DNA from: Zea mays
Lineage: Eukaryota > Streptophyta > Magnoliopsida > Poales > Poaceae
NCBI RefSeq assembly: GCF_902167145.1
Contig: NC_050105.1
Span: 135,951,988-136,015,987 of the forward strand
Length of the DNA stretch: 64,000 nt
Reading direction: 5' to 3'
Within the stretch, counting starts at the first letter, position 1. Each line of letters opens with the position of its first letter. The translations under genes and the position numbers were made by a program. Below, in pieces: positions 1 through 10,487 of this stretch. The notes beneath the pieces are model-generated. The model saw only the letters and a list, made by a program, of their open reading frames with translations, had not been told where the DNA came from and searched no databases.

Positions 1-629
1 CGCCACCGCCCGCTCCGTCCCCGGTAGCTCCCGCTTCCATTGCCGACCATTTTTTTTAATTTCTTAATTTGTAAACTAGTAGTAATTAGTTAGGTATCCA
101 CTTATTTATTATTTAGTAAATAGTTAGATAGTTTGTTGTTATTGTTTATTAAAATAGTTAGCTAGTTTGTTGTTTTAGTTGCGTAGTATATTGTTAGTGT
201 TTAGTAAATTCTTAGTGATTAAAATAGTTAGCTAGTTTGTTGTTATAGTTGCGTAGTATATAGTTATCATTTTGTTTAGCGCATTGATATTATATGTTTT
301 CTGTGTTGGCAACCATCGTGTTGTCGTTTATTCGCAGGTTCTATAAACATCACTTTACAGGGGAGGTGCTGCCAAATTTTTTACTGACAATTGGTTTTTT
401 TGTACGTAGGTGTTCGTCCGACTTGACCTTCTCCACCGTTAGCTGGAGTCGTACGCGTTCTCAGGTATACATAGTATTTCGTACATTATTTATAGATTAT
501 GTAATTTCGTTTGATGTGTTCATTTAATATTTACTGTATAGTTATTAGTTAATATATATTTATTACTTAGTAAGTTAGTAGGCTTAAGTATGTAGCCATT
601 ATTGAGTTAGTAATCCATTTTTGCAATAG
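1..629. other. AT-rich leader of the MULE cluster
   Basis: I see no convincing gene here. The first 50 bases are GC-rich and the rest is strongly AT-rich. A direct repeat of about 45 bp, beginning ATTAAAATAGTTAGCTAG, occurs at about 148 and again at about 218, a period of 70. The stretch lies just upstream of the transposase start codon, so it probably holds its promoter and 5' leader. The left terminal inverted repeat of the element is not recognisable and may lie outside the window. Confidence 0.4.
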
Positions 630-3378
630 ATGGACAGCCTAGTAACACTATACCATGGAGGAAGGGTGGAGATAGATGCTTATGGGAGTGTTACTTTTGA
701 TGGTATGAAGATCGTGACCATGTTGTTCGTTGAAAGACCAACTTTTGACCAGCTTTTGGCTCGAGCTTGTGAGGAGATTAGTTGCGACATAAACGACCCT
801 AGAATATCAATTCAGGGTTTGTTGTCCCATATTACATATGGAACGGTTGTCCGACGGTTGATCTCCATTACCTCAGAAGATGATTGGGTGATATATTTAA
901 AAATTGTGAAGACGATGGTTCCACCATGTTTGGATGTGGTTGTTCAAAAGTTACCTGTTAGTCAATGCGAAGGTCCAGTCGGGTTATCTCCACAAATGCC
1001 AAATGCATCTCGTATTGAAGCTCCTTTGGTAGAGCTTCATGAAGAAGTCGTTGTTGCGCCCGATGCTCAATCGGGTCCGCACGAGTATGGGATTTCTCGT
1101 CCTATTCCCGGCGTTTGTGGGGCTTCTAATGCGGTGGTACCCCCCCAAGGGATCCCATTGACCCAGGATCCAGTTGACGATCATCCTAGTAAGTGTCTTC
1201 GACACATTGTTCGTATCCATCATTATTTCGTTTGATTAGACTTTTTAATGTGGTTTTTCTTGCTCCGACCCGATGCAGGATCTCCACATATCAATAATGC
1301 TGATGTTCAGATTGATGTGCCTGTGTCATATAATATGGACAACATATGCAGGGCATCGAATAGTGTTGATGTTCAGATTGAGGATGAGGAGGAGCCATAT
1401 GAGGCTGCACGGGCCGTAGATTCTGATGATGACCGTCCGGTTCAAGAAATGACCGAGCAAGAAATTGAACTCATAAGACGTTTGTGTCCGGAGCGAGACC
1501 CTGCAGTACATGAATTTAGCAGTTTAAGTCATTCCACCCGTGCGTATGCTGAAGGACGTGACGATGAACTGCTAGAGGCTCCGGATAACGCCGATAGCAT
1601 TGAGATTAAGGTTGGCTTACTTTTCAAGGATCTGCCTACACTTAGACGATGGCTACAGGAATATTCTGTGAACCGGAAGAGGCCGTTCAAGGTGAGACAT
1701 TCGTATGCACAGCGTCGTTACACTGTTGTGTGCGAGGTGCCAGAATGTAATTGGAGGGTATGTGCCCGAAGGCAGAAGGACACCGGAAAGTTTAAGATCA
1801 CCAAAATTGTAGGTCCACACACTTGTGCCCAGACAGAGCTGAGCTCTAAGCATCGTCAGTTGACATCTACCCTGATTGCGAAAAGGATATTGGGGATATT
1901 GAAGGGTCAGCCAAACTTGAAGGTGAAGTCAATTATGACCATGACTTCGGAGCTGTTTGGTTACAGGATCAAATATGGGAAAGCATGGAGGGCAAAGCAG
2001 CGGGCATGGAAGATGATATACGGGGATTGGGAGGAGGGTTATGAGAAGTTACCAGCATTGTTCAATGCAATGAAAGCAAAAAACCCAGGCATGCATTACG
2101 AGTACATCCCCAAACCTAATGAATGGAGGAACGGCAAAGAGATATTTTATCGTGCTTTCTGGTGTTTCTCGCAGTGCGTAGAGGCCTTCAGGCATTGTCG
2201 TCCCGTGCTCTCTATTGATGGTACTTTTCTGCTTGGGAAGTATAAGGGCACATTGTTGGTTGCCATATCATGCGACGCAGACAACTCACTGGTTCCTTTG
2301 GCATTTGCTTTGGTGGAGAGGGAGAACAGAGATAGTTGGTCTTGGTTCTTGCGGCTTGTACGCATCCATGTCGTAGGCCCTGGACGCGAGGTTGGTGTCA
2401 TATCTGACAGACACCAAGGTATTCTTAATGCAGTGCAAGAGCAGATTCCTGGCTACGCACCCATGCACCACAGATGGTGCACTCGACATCTAGCAGAAAA
2501 TCTTCTTCGAAAGGATCATAGCAAGGCTAACTTCCCCCTTTTTGAGGAGGTATGTCGTCAGTTGGAGGTTTCGTTTTTCGAGGATAAGTTAAAGGAACTA
2601 AAAGATGCAACAAATGCTGAAGGTAAGAACTGGATTGCTGGATTGCTGAGGGAACCGCACAAATGGACAAGGGCCTACGACGAAGGTGGCTGGCGGTTCG
2701 AGTTTCAGACTAGCAACATGGCCGAGTCATTTAACAGTGTGCTCAAGGGTATACGGGGCATGCCAGTCAATGCTATAGTAACATTCACTTTTTATAGGCT
2801 AGTGGCTTGGTTTAATGATAGACACGCGCAGGCCAAGGCAATGCAGACCCGAGGGCAGAGATGGGCACCTAAACCAACATCACACCTTAATAATGCAAAG
2901 GAACGTGCCCATAGACATGAGGTACAATGCTTTGATGAGGAGCTGGGTAAATACGAGGTAACAACACTAGGCGGCATAACTTCCGACGGTGAGGTGCGAC
3001 CTTCGAGGACACATGTCGTGTTACTTGATGCATTCTGGTGTGGATGTGGTAAACCTAGACAATACCATTTTCCATGTTCTCATTATGTTGCGGCCGCACG
3101 TCATCGTAACTTTGCATTTGAGAGCAGAATACCTTCTGAGTTCAGTGTAGAGAGCTTAGTACGTACCTGATCCGGTATACGTTGCTGATCCAGCGCATCG
3201 ATGGGACAAACGTGGTAGTAGGAAAAGGAGCCGGTGCAACATGGTTATGGATCAGGTTTCCGGTCGCAGTAGGAGAGGACGAGCGTCCCCCTTTCTCGTG
3301 GACCCAGAGCAGAATGAATGCGGAAAATGCGGTAGACTTGGCCACAACTCACGTACATGCATTTGGACACTTAGTCAG
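630..3378 (+). CDS. MULE (mudrA-type) transposase, spliced, frameshifted near its C terminus
   Basis: This is a cut-and-paste transposase of the Mutator superfamily. Exon 1 is 630-1188 and encodes a PB1-like N-terminal domain. The intron runs from GTAAGT at 1189 to GCAG at 1278, and exon 2 starts at 1279 with the frame kept. Exon 2 holds a MuDR DNA-binding domain with a C..C...H.C zinc cluster (about 1600-1830). It also holds the MULE DDE core, with SIDGTFLLGKYKG for the first Asp, SDRHQG for the second and NMAESFN for the Glu, and a SWIM finger (CGCG...CSH, about 3040-3090). The main frame stops at 3168-3170. A CCHC zinc knuckle (CGKCGRLGHNSRTC, 3319-3360) lies in another frame that is open from 3160 to the donor at 3378, so a 1-nt indel near 3157-3159 separates the knuckle from the body. 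The frame may continue into the next gene's exons (see findings). Confidence 0.9.
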
Positions 3379-3484
3379 GTGTGATATATTTTTTTATACA
3401 CAAATTTTATTCTAATATTTCGATGTTTTTGTTACACTTTGTACACAACTTATATTCTAATATGTTGATATCTTAATTTGCAGG

Positions 3485-5983
3485 ATGGCGCAGTTCCACT
3501 TGCTGGACCCTCACTACGACGAGCACCACAGGGGCCGTCTCACCGCAGAGGGAGAGGTAATATTTTGTTTGCTATATTTGCGACCTATATTTGAATTAAT
3601 ATATGCGACCTATATTTGACTAATGAAAAATCTTTTGATTGCTAGGTGTTGCCCGTTCTGCGGGTCCGGACCCACGACCGGTTTCTGGAGGAGATGAGGT
3701 ACGATGAGAGGTACACTCCTCTCCTACAGAGGGCTGGCTTGGACGTCTTATCGTATCAGGTCCGCCGTGGGCTGCCCACTTTCAACCCAGCGGCGTTGAC
3801 GGCTCTGGTCGACAGGTAAAGACTTCTCTAGTTGTTTAATATTTACAATTATTTTTGTATTCTTTTGCATACTAATGATTTGCATACTAATGATTTTTGT
3901 ATACTAATGATTTGCATACTACTTTGCATACTAATGATTTTTGTATTCTTTTGTCTTCCAATAGGTGGCGGCCAGAGACTCACACTTTCCACCTTCCCTG
4001 CGGTGAGATGACTGTGACGCTTGAAGATTGCCAGAAGATTCTTGGTCTCAGCATTATGGGTCGTCCAGTGACCGGTCAGGCATCACCAGGTGGTTGGAGG
4101 CAGAGGGTGGAGGCCTTTCTTGGGAGACTGCTTCCGGATGAGCTACGAGGTAGCCACAACACCGGAGTCCCACTTACCTGGCTTAGGCAGAGCTTTGGGC
4201 AGTGTCCACCTGGTGCAGATGAGCAGACGGTTGGATACCATTGTCGAGCTTGGATTCTCCATCTCTTTGGTTCAGTTCTTTTTCCAGACGCGACAGGCGA
4301 CAGCGCGTCATGGATGTTTCTGCCCTGCCTGACTGACTGGGATACGACCGGAGGTTACAGCTGGGCTTCAGCAGTGTTGGCCTTCCTGTACAGGCAACTT
4401 TGCGAGGCTTGTCGTCGTTCGTCGAGGACCGCCAGCTTAGGTGGATGTGTCTACCTACTACAGCTGTGGATGTGGGCACACATACCCGTCGGGCGACCCA
4501 GAGAGTTTCCTCCTCGTGAGTGGTTCGTGGTAGCCGGACATCGGCTTAAGCCCACGGCTGCTTACCGCTGGGACCAGGTCGAGGAGCCATTCGCACGACA
4601 CCAGCGTGCTTACGTGGAGTACTCAAACGAGCTCGACGCACTTACTCCTTCGATGGTGAGTTGTCTCCTTTTTTCATTTTACATGTCCTTTCTACTTTTA
4701 TCACACGACACCAGCGTGCTTACATGGGCTTTCTAAAACTTTTGCAGGTGACTTGGCAACCGTATCTTGATCCATATTTCGCCAGCATACAGTTGAGCAG
4801 CATGTGCTCAATAGACGAGAACCTCTACCTCATGAGGTGTCCCCTAATCTGTTTTTATGCTGTTGAGTACCACTTGCCCCACAGAGTTGCTCGACAGTTC
4901 GGATTGCGCCAGGAGTTTCCGGTGGAGCCATTCTCGACTTCAATAGAACTTCATAAGTGAGTTACTACATGCACTTGTTATTCTAACTAATAATTGAAAT
5001 ATCAGTTATTCGCTAATATATGGTTCTAACTTTTGCAGGTTCGACAGACAGAGACAGAAGAAGGTCACGGACTTCGAGACGCACCATCGTGATTACATTG
5101 ATGAATGGGACCAGCAGGGGGATCTGAACTATGAGAATGACCAGGCGCACACAAACTACAACTTCCGGAGGTATTTGATTTGGTATTCTGGTGTGACTAG
5201 GTGCAAGTTGAAGGGACAGTGGACAGCAGCAGACTACGCCGAGCAAGAATCGTCAGACGACGAAGACACAGCTTTCGACATAGCTGCTCGGCACGGGTCC
5301 CAAATTGAGGCTGCTCCAATCCTTGATAGAGTGGTAACTATTTCTTTACTAAAATTAGAGATTTCAATTCAATGAGATATGTCTAGTTTTGAGCATCCTA
5401 ATGTCTTAACTTGTGATAGGGAAACTCTATGCTCGTATCTGTTGTTGAACTCGAGCGTATCTCACAGAGAACTTCAGATACTACTACGCTATCGTTACTA
5501 TCAGTGAGTATCAATGTCTAACAGAAAACTTGTTTATTTGTATGTTGTAACATATGTCTTTAACTAACATTTCGATTACAGAGGGTATCACGTCGTCTTC
5601 GTCGAGCAGCGGCTCGGTGTGGATGCCGGTCTCTAGCGGGCGTTGACGTGCAGCTGCCTGTGCCTCGTATGCAGCAGGACGTTCAGCCTCCCATTTGTGC
5701 AGTTGGACCATCTACAGCAGGACTCAGCTCGTCGCGATCGACGCGGGACACGTTTGAGAACGTGGCCCAGGACGACGACGACGATGACGACGACGACGAC
5801 GACGACGATGGCGCTGGCGCTGGCGCAGCAGGTCAGGTGGAGATTGGACCGTCTCAGTTGCAGGATGCTCCTACAACTCAGGCATCACAGCTGACACCAC
5901 GTAGAAGGCGTCCACGAGACCCTTACACTCCAGGCACCGACGCTCTTGGGGCCAAGGGCAAGGGTAAGACTAGGAGGAAATGA
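3485..5983 (+). CDS. Plant mobile domain (PMD, MAIN-like) protein
   Basis: Seven exons give a continuous 640-residue frame: 3485-3556, 3646-3815, 3965-4655, 4748-4956, 5039-5333, 5420-5503 and 5582-5983. Every junction is GT-AG and every phase matches. The hallmark is the aminotransferase-like plant mobile domain. It starts with RWRPETHTFHLPCGEMTVTLED, and WLRQSFGQCP and WMWAHIPVGRP follow. Homologues are often annotated as serine/threonine phosphatase 7 long-form-like, and the Arabidopsis relatives MAIN and MAIL1 act in transcript regulation and silencing. PMD genes are also known as passengers of transposons, and this one sits directly behind a MULE transposase on the same strand. The C terminus has a run of 13 Asp (GAC/GAT repeat near 5770-5810), then a Gly-Ala repeat and a basic tail. 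The start codon lies one base after a splice acceptor. Whether it has a host function is unknown. Confidence 0.85.
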
Positions 5984-6351
5984 ATACTTTTGTGATATGG
6001 ACTGTGTGATTTGGACTTATGCTGGAGACGGTTGTAATATGAACTATGTTTTATGTTTTGGACTATGTGTTGGAGAACTTGTATTTTGGACTTTGTTTGT
6101 GGACATTATATGAAGAACTATGTTCTGTGGATGTTTTTATATTCGATGTGATTTTGTGATGTATTATATGTTGAAATGCTTATATGTCTTATAATATGTG
6201 ATTATTTGAACTGTGGTTGTTAATAAAACAAGGGAAACTCTTGCAAAATTTTTTTGTGAACTGTAAAAAACATAATAATCATTAAGTAACGCATCTTTAG
6301 AGTTCTAAATTATTTTTGATACGTAAATACTACATAATAGGCTACAATTCT
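5984..6351. other. Convergent 3' intergenic region
   Basis: These 368 bp are AT-rich and lie between the stop codons of two genes that converge. They must hold both 3' untranslated regions and polyadenylation signals. I see no further gene. Confidence 0.5.
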
Positions 6352-8135
6352 TCAGTCTGAATCACAATCTATGAGTAACTCATCTTCGGAGTCATCCGTC
6401 GCGCAATCCTCAACAACAACCTCATTCCACTTGCTGCATTGTCCTGCATCACACTTGTCACCAGTTCTTTTGTAATAATTGGCTTCTGCTTCATCTGCAG
6501 CTTGGGAGAATAGCTCATCCTCAGCCTCAGCCTCATCAGACTTCTTCTTGTAATAAGCTGCCTCTACCTCTGCGGCGGCCTGTGACAGAAACTCATCCTC
6601 TTCCTCTTGAGCACGTAATCCTGCCTCAGCTAGTGCTATGAGCTCACTCAACCTTGACATGTCGTCCTCCTCTTCTTCATGTAATCCTGCCTCTGCGAGG
6701 GCGATAAGCTCACTCAATCTAGATGTGTCGTCGTCCTCCTCCTCCATCAACTGAACCGTTGCCATTTTATCCTGAACATATCTCGCATGCGCCTCATCGG
6801 CCAAATAGTTTACGCCGCTTCCAATCTCTGCCAATATAATGAGAAAATTAAGTTAGCAAAGTCAGGATAAATAAATTGTACTAACATAATTAAAATATCA
6901 TTTATCTCACTTACTTCCCTTGAGGCGATCAGCAAGATTATCCAACATCTGTTTCTCGGCTTGAGCCGCTTCCCATTCCCTTGCATCCCGTGCTCTCTTC
7001 TCATCTGCCGCCTTCAACCTCCTATACTCTGCACGCTTCGGGCTATCATAAAAGGCAGATTTTGCTTCCCTACGCATGTCGCGTATGCGATCGTTAATGT
7101 ACGAATCAACGAGCTGAGATCCACAACGCATCTTCTGTCCCATTATTCTCTTGGACTCTATTGTCCGCATCACCTCTCCTTTGTCGTCGTAACTCTCCCA
7201 ACTGCATTTCCTCGTCTCCTACAAAAAAATAGTAAGTACCGCTATAACATTACATCTGGTGCAAAAAAAAATACCAACCTCATCGTAATCGACCATATGT
7301 CCACAAAAATATCCAACACCAAGCTCCGAAGGAACTAATCCATACTTAGCTTCAATACCGCATTTGCAGAGTACTGGATCAAATTTGACCTCTTCTGCCG
7401 CCCACCCCATGTATCTCTTTTCCTTTACCTCTGGCTCTGGCCAATGGGACAAAGGACCATACAACCACTCTCTGAAACGACACTTACGCCACCCGTATGG
7501 CTGCAGGAGAAAAAATTAGTAATTTATTGTAAATAAAAACTAGTTCATATATTTAGCGTATCAATGGGCTCACATAATCAATGTTCGGACAACAGAACTG
7601 CTTGTCATAGTCTTCGTCGATGACAGCACGGTCTCCACAATCGCATCGAGGCGGTGAGTCCATCCGTCTTTCTGTTGCTACCTCCTTCTCTGCATCCGTC
7701 ATTGGTGGAGGATTCGGGGGAGGAGGTACCCAACGCTTAAAACGCTCATGACTGGTCCTTCCACTCAACCAATTAACGAAAAGAAGATATCGAGGGTCAA
7801 ATTTATCAGGACCATCGATCCACTGGAAAAAGAAACACCTCTGATGTCCCTAAAATAATGGAAAGATGCACTATTACATATCTACAAAATAATGAACGCG
7901 AACAAAGTTAAGTGACAAGTCATAAGCTACGTACGTCCAAAGTGCCACAAAGGTAGTAGCAGCGAGCAGCCGTGTCTGGATGTTGTGATTGATGTACCCA
8001 AGCCAGTCTGCCACAGTCACAGTTAGGCACGGGGAGTTCAGGAGGAACAGGAGCATCCTTACTAGATACGTCCGGATATAACTCCCGAGGACGACCTCTC
8101 TTCTGCCACAACGCCTCTCGGTACATGTCTTTCAT
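6352..8135 (-). CDS. Triple GRF-type zinc-finger protein with acidic coiled-coil repeats (element-borne)
   Basis: Five exons read right to left: 8135-7935, 7849-7574, 7500-7279, 7218-6915 and 6827-6352. All junctions are GT-AG and all phases match, giving about 492 residues. Three GRF-like fingers follow one another. The first is NCDCGRLAW...ARCYYLC...QRCFFFQW, the second PPRCDCGDRA...FCC...WRKCRFREW, and the third CKCGIEAKYG...YFCGHM...RKCSWESY. GRF fingers in other proteins bind single-stranded nucleic acid. A basic, helical, probably coiled-coil segment comes next (MRREAKSAFYDSPKR...). The tail is acidic and holds two near-identical units (SRLSELIALAEAGL) followed by two related Ala/Glu units. 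It converges on the PMD gene and carries no enzymatic domain I recognise. It may be an accessory gene of the transposon. The fingers and exon structure are clear; the function is inference. Confidence 0.75.
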
Positions 8136-8399
8136 CTAATAAACGATTATAATTATCACTTGTACCTATTATGCTTTATAATAAGTCTACACAAACTAAT
8201 ATTCGAAATAATAATATAATAGGTGTATACAAATTATTTAACTAACAACCCAATATACAAAACGAATCAGTTCGAAATCATACCTTGGCCTACGAAGTGA
8301 ACCAACTCAAATCTTTGAATCCAGCAATTTTTGACGAAGTTTGAAAATGGGATGAAATGAGCTGCTCTCGGCCAGCCGCGCGGGCGTTTTTATAGGCAT
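8136..8399. promoter_or_regulatory. Upstream region of the GRF gene
   Basis: This stretch lies immediately upstream of the GRF gene start (minus strand) and before the hairpin cluster. It is AT-rich at its left end and GC-rich at its right end. I see no gene in it; it probably holds the 5' leader and core promoter. Confidence 0.3.
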
Positions 8400-8571
8400 T
8401 CGTAGCTCGGCGCCAAGATCTGTGGCGCCGAGCTACGAGGCCGCGCCGCCGCCACGTCAGAGCCAGGTAAGCCCTGGACGCAACTAGCCGTTGCGGCCAC
8501 GTCACAGCTCGGCGCCATAGGCTGTGGCGCCGAGCTGTGTTAGCTCGGCGCCACGGCCTATGGCGCCGAGC
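8400..8571. repeat. Three tandem hairpins with the same GC-rich stem
   Basis: Three perfect inverted repeats share the arm GCTCGGCGCCA / TGGCGCCGAGC. Hairpin 1 is 8400-8438 with a 16-bp stem and loop agatctg. Hairpin 2 is 8503-8539 with a 15-bp stem and loop taggctg. Hairpin 3 is 8543-8571 with an 11-bp stem and loop cggccta. All loops are 7 nt. They sit upstream of the GRF gene and could be subterminal repeats of the MULE, binding sites for its products, or a source of small RNA. No function can be assigned from sequence alone. Confidence 0.85.
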
Positions 8572-8736
8572 AAAGGGTCCAAAACTGCATTTAAAATTTT
8601 TTTAGGTCTAAACGTGAATTTACTTCAGTTTAGGGGCTAAAATACAAAAAATTCGGTTTGCTTCACAGGTGAGCAAATAATATATTCCGGCCTCACGCTT
8701 CTACGTTATTCCTGTTCCCCATGCTCGGGTGTATGA

Positions 8737-9126
8737 GACTATCCGCAGCAGCAGTTTCTCTAATTTTTCCCCTTATATCATTTTTTATGTCACATCATCA
8801 ACATTTTATCACATGCTTTTTTATTTCCTGCAGCGGTTCTCCCTAAATACTTCTCCTATACCCAAATACAACCATAAAATATCATTTTTCTATACCTACT
8901 TTTTATTCACTATCAATTTTTCATCTACTAACAATTCATCGCGGGCCCACGGCTGCAGTATCAAACAGTGTTAGGGCGCGTGAATAGTGACACGCCAGAA
9001 CTGTAGATAGAAGAGCTCCGCTCGCTAGAGGGCTCTGTAGAGGCAAACGATACGAGCGTAGGGGATCTCATCTAGCCGGCATGGAAGAGGAGAGGGGGTT
9101 AGAAGCAGCATGCGCTGCGGACAGTC
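8737..9126. mobile_element. MITE with TGA target duplication
   Basis: The ends form an imperfect inverted repeat: GACTATCCGCAGCAGC on the left against GCTGCGGACAGTC on the right. TGA flanks both ends (8734-8736 and 9127-9129). No coding capacity is seen. The end sequence and the length of 390 bp match the element at 54516-54906, so the two are probably one family, likely PIF/Harbinger-related (TWA-like TSD). Confidence 0.6.
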
Positions 9127-10487
9127 TGAAAGTATCATGGATTGGTAGATATCCATAATTCCATATCCACTACGCGCTCCAAAAAAAATCGAAACCCGAA
9201 ATCAACGACTACGGATATTTTCCAAAATCCAGCAGCATACATACTACGTCCATAGCATTAGCCGATACAGTATCGCTCCGTATGGACAAGGATCAATGTA
9301 ATGCACGCGCTATGATGCTTTTGGTGTACATGGAACGCCGTATCCACATACCACCGCATACCCCCATTCAGATACCACCAGCATCGACACGCAACGATAC
9401 AACAAAAAAAACAAATTCCCGTTTTCCTTCCAAAAGATTTTCAACACGATTTTTACTACAAATAAATAATGAATAATAAATGAATCTGCGCCGTCCACTG
9501 CAATACTGCATCCACAGCAGACCCAAAGTCGTGATCGGGAAGCCCATGCCCATGCGCCCTGCGTGGATTATTGCCCTGCGCGGGTCCAGTTCGAACCCCA
9601 GGCCCCAGCTAGCCATCCTCTCATGCATTCAAAAAACCATAGCGGGGCGCCGGGCCGACCACGGACCCACCACGTGCCCCTCGGCCCTGCCGCACCACCC
9701 AGTAGTCTCCCTCGCTCATCTCTATCTAATGCACGCCACGCCATCCGGGCCGTCCGCGGTGCCAGCGCGCATCACGACGCGCCGTTTTACCTTTCCCCTC
9801 TTTTTGCTTGGCTCCATTTCTTTTCAAAAGTGGAGGCGCCTATACAAAAAGAGCCTAGCGAAGTGCCGGAAATAAAATAGAAAAAAAATAATATAATTAT
9901 ATATCGCCGTGGGGGTGAAAATAAAGTAAGGGGGGGCGAACGCGCCAAAGTGGCGAGGAACGGCGCGCGACGAAGGGTGTGAATATCGGAGAAGGCGGAG
10001 GGGGCGAGGGTGAAACGGCACGGCGCGTCACTTGTTTCAGGCAGCAGCCCACGGAGTCCGGCAGCCATCCAATGCTCCACCAAACAACGCTCATCCCTCC
10101 CTCCGTCTCCGCCGCCTCCTCCTCGCCTTTCCTCCACGCCGCCACCACAGCCCCGGCTCCGGGTGGAGGTTCCTGCACCCCAGCCTTCCTGCGAGGCGCC
10201 TCTGCCATGCCGTCGTACGCGCACCACCGTAGCAGCCCTCTGGTAAGAAAGACTGCCGGCCCGGGTTGCCGATAGATGATTGAGGGGGACGGGAAGAGAT
10301 TCTTTGGATGGTTTTGTTTGGCTTCCTTTATTTTTTTTTCTTCCTGAGAGATAAACACACACACACACAAAGCAGAGACGGACGGACCGCCCTGGTTGCC
10401 TTCTGCTTCTGGTATTGGGGATTTGTGATTTTGACACACGGCGTGTATGCGTGTTTTTCCGGCCGGCCGGTGAAGGACGATGGCAGG
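9127..10487 (+). promoter_or_regulatory. Upstream region of the GATA gene
   Basis: No gene is supported here. The DNA shifts from AT-rich to GC-rich toward 10000. An AT-rich TATA-like stretch at about 9887-9904 is a weak core-promoter candidate. A possible 5'-UTR intron could run from GTAAGAAAG at about 10242 to the CAG after a CA microsatellite (about 10350-10374). Neither is proven. Confidence 0.3.
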
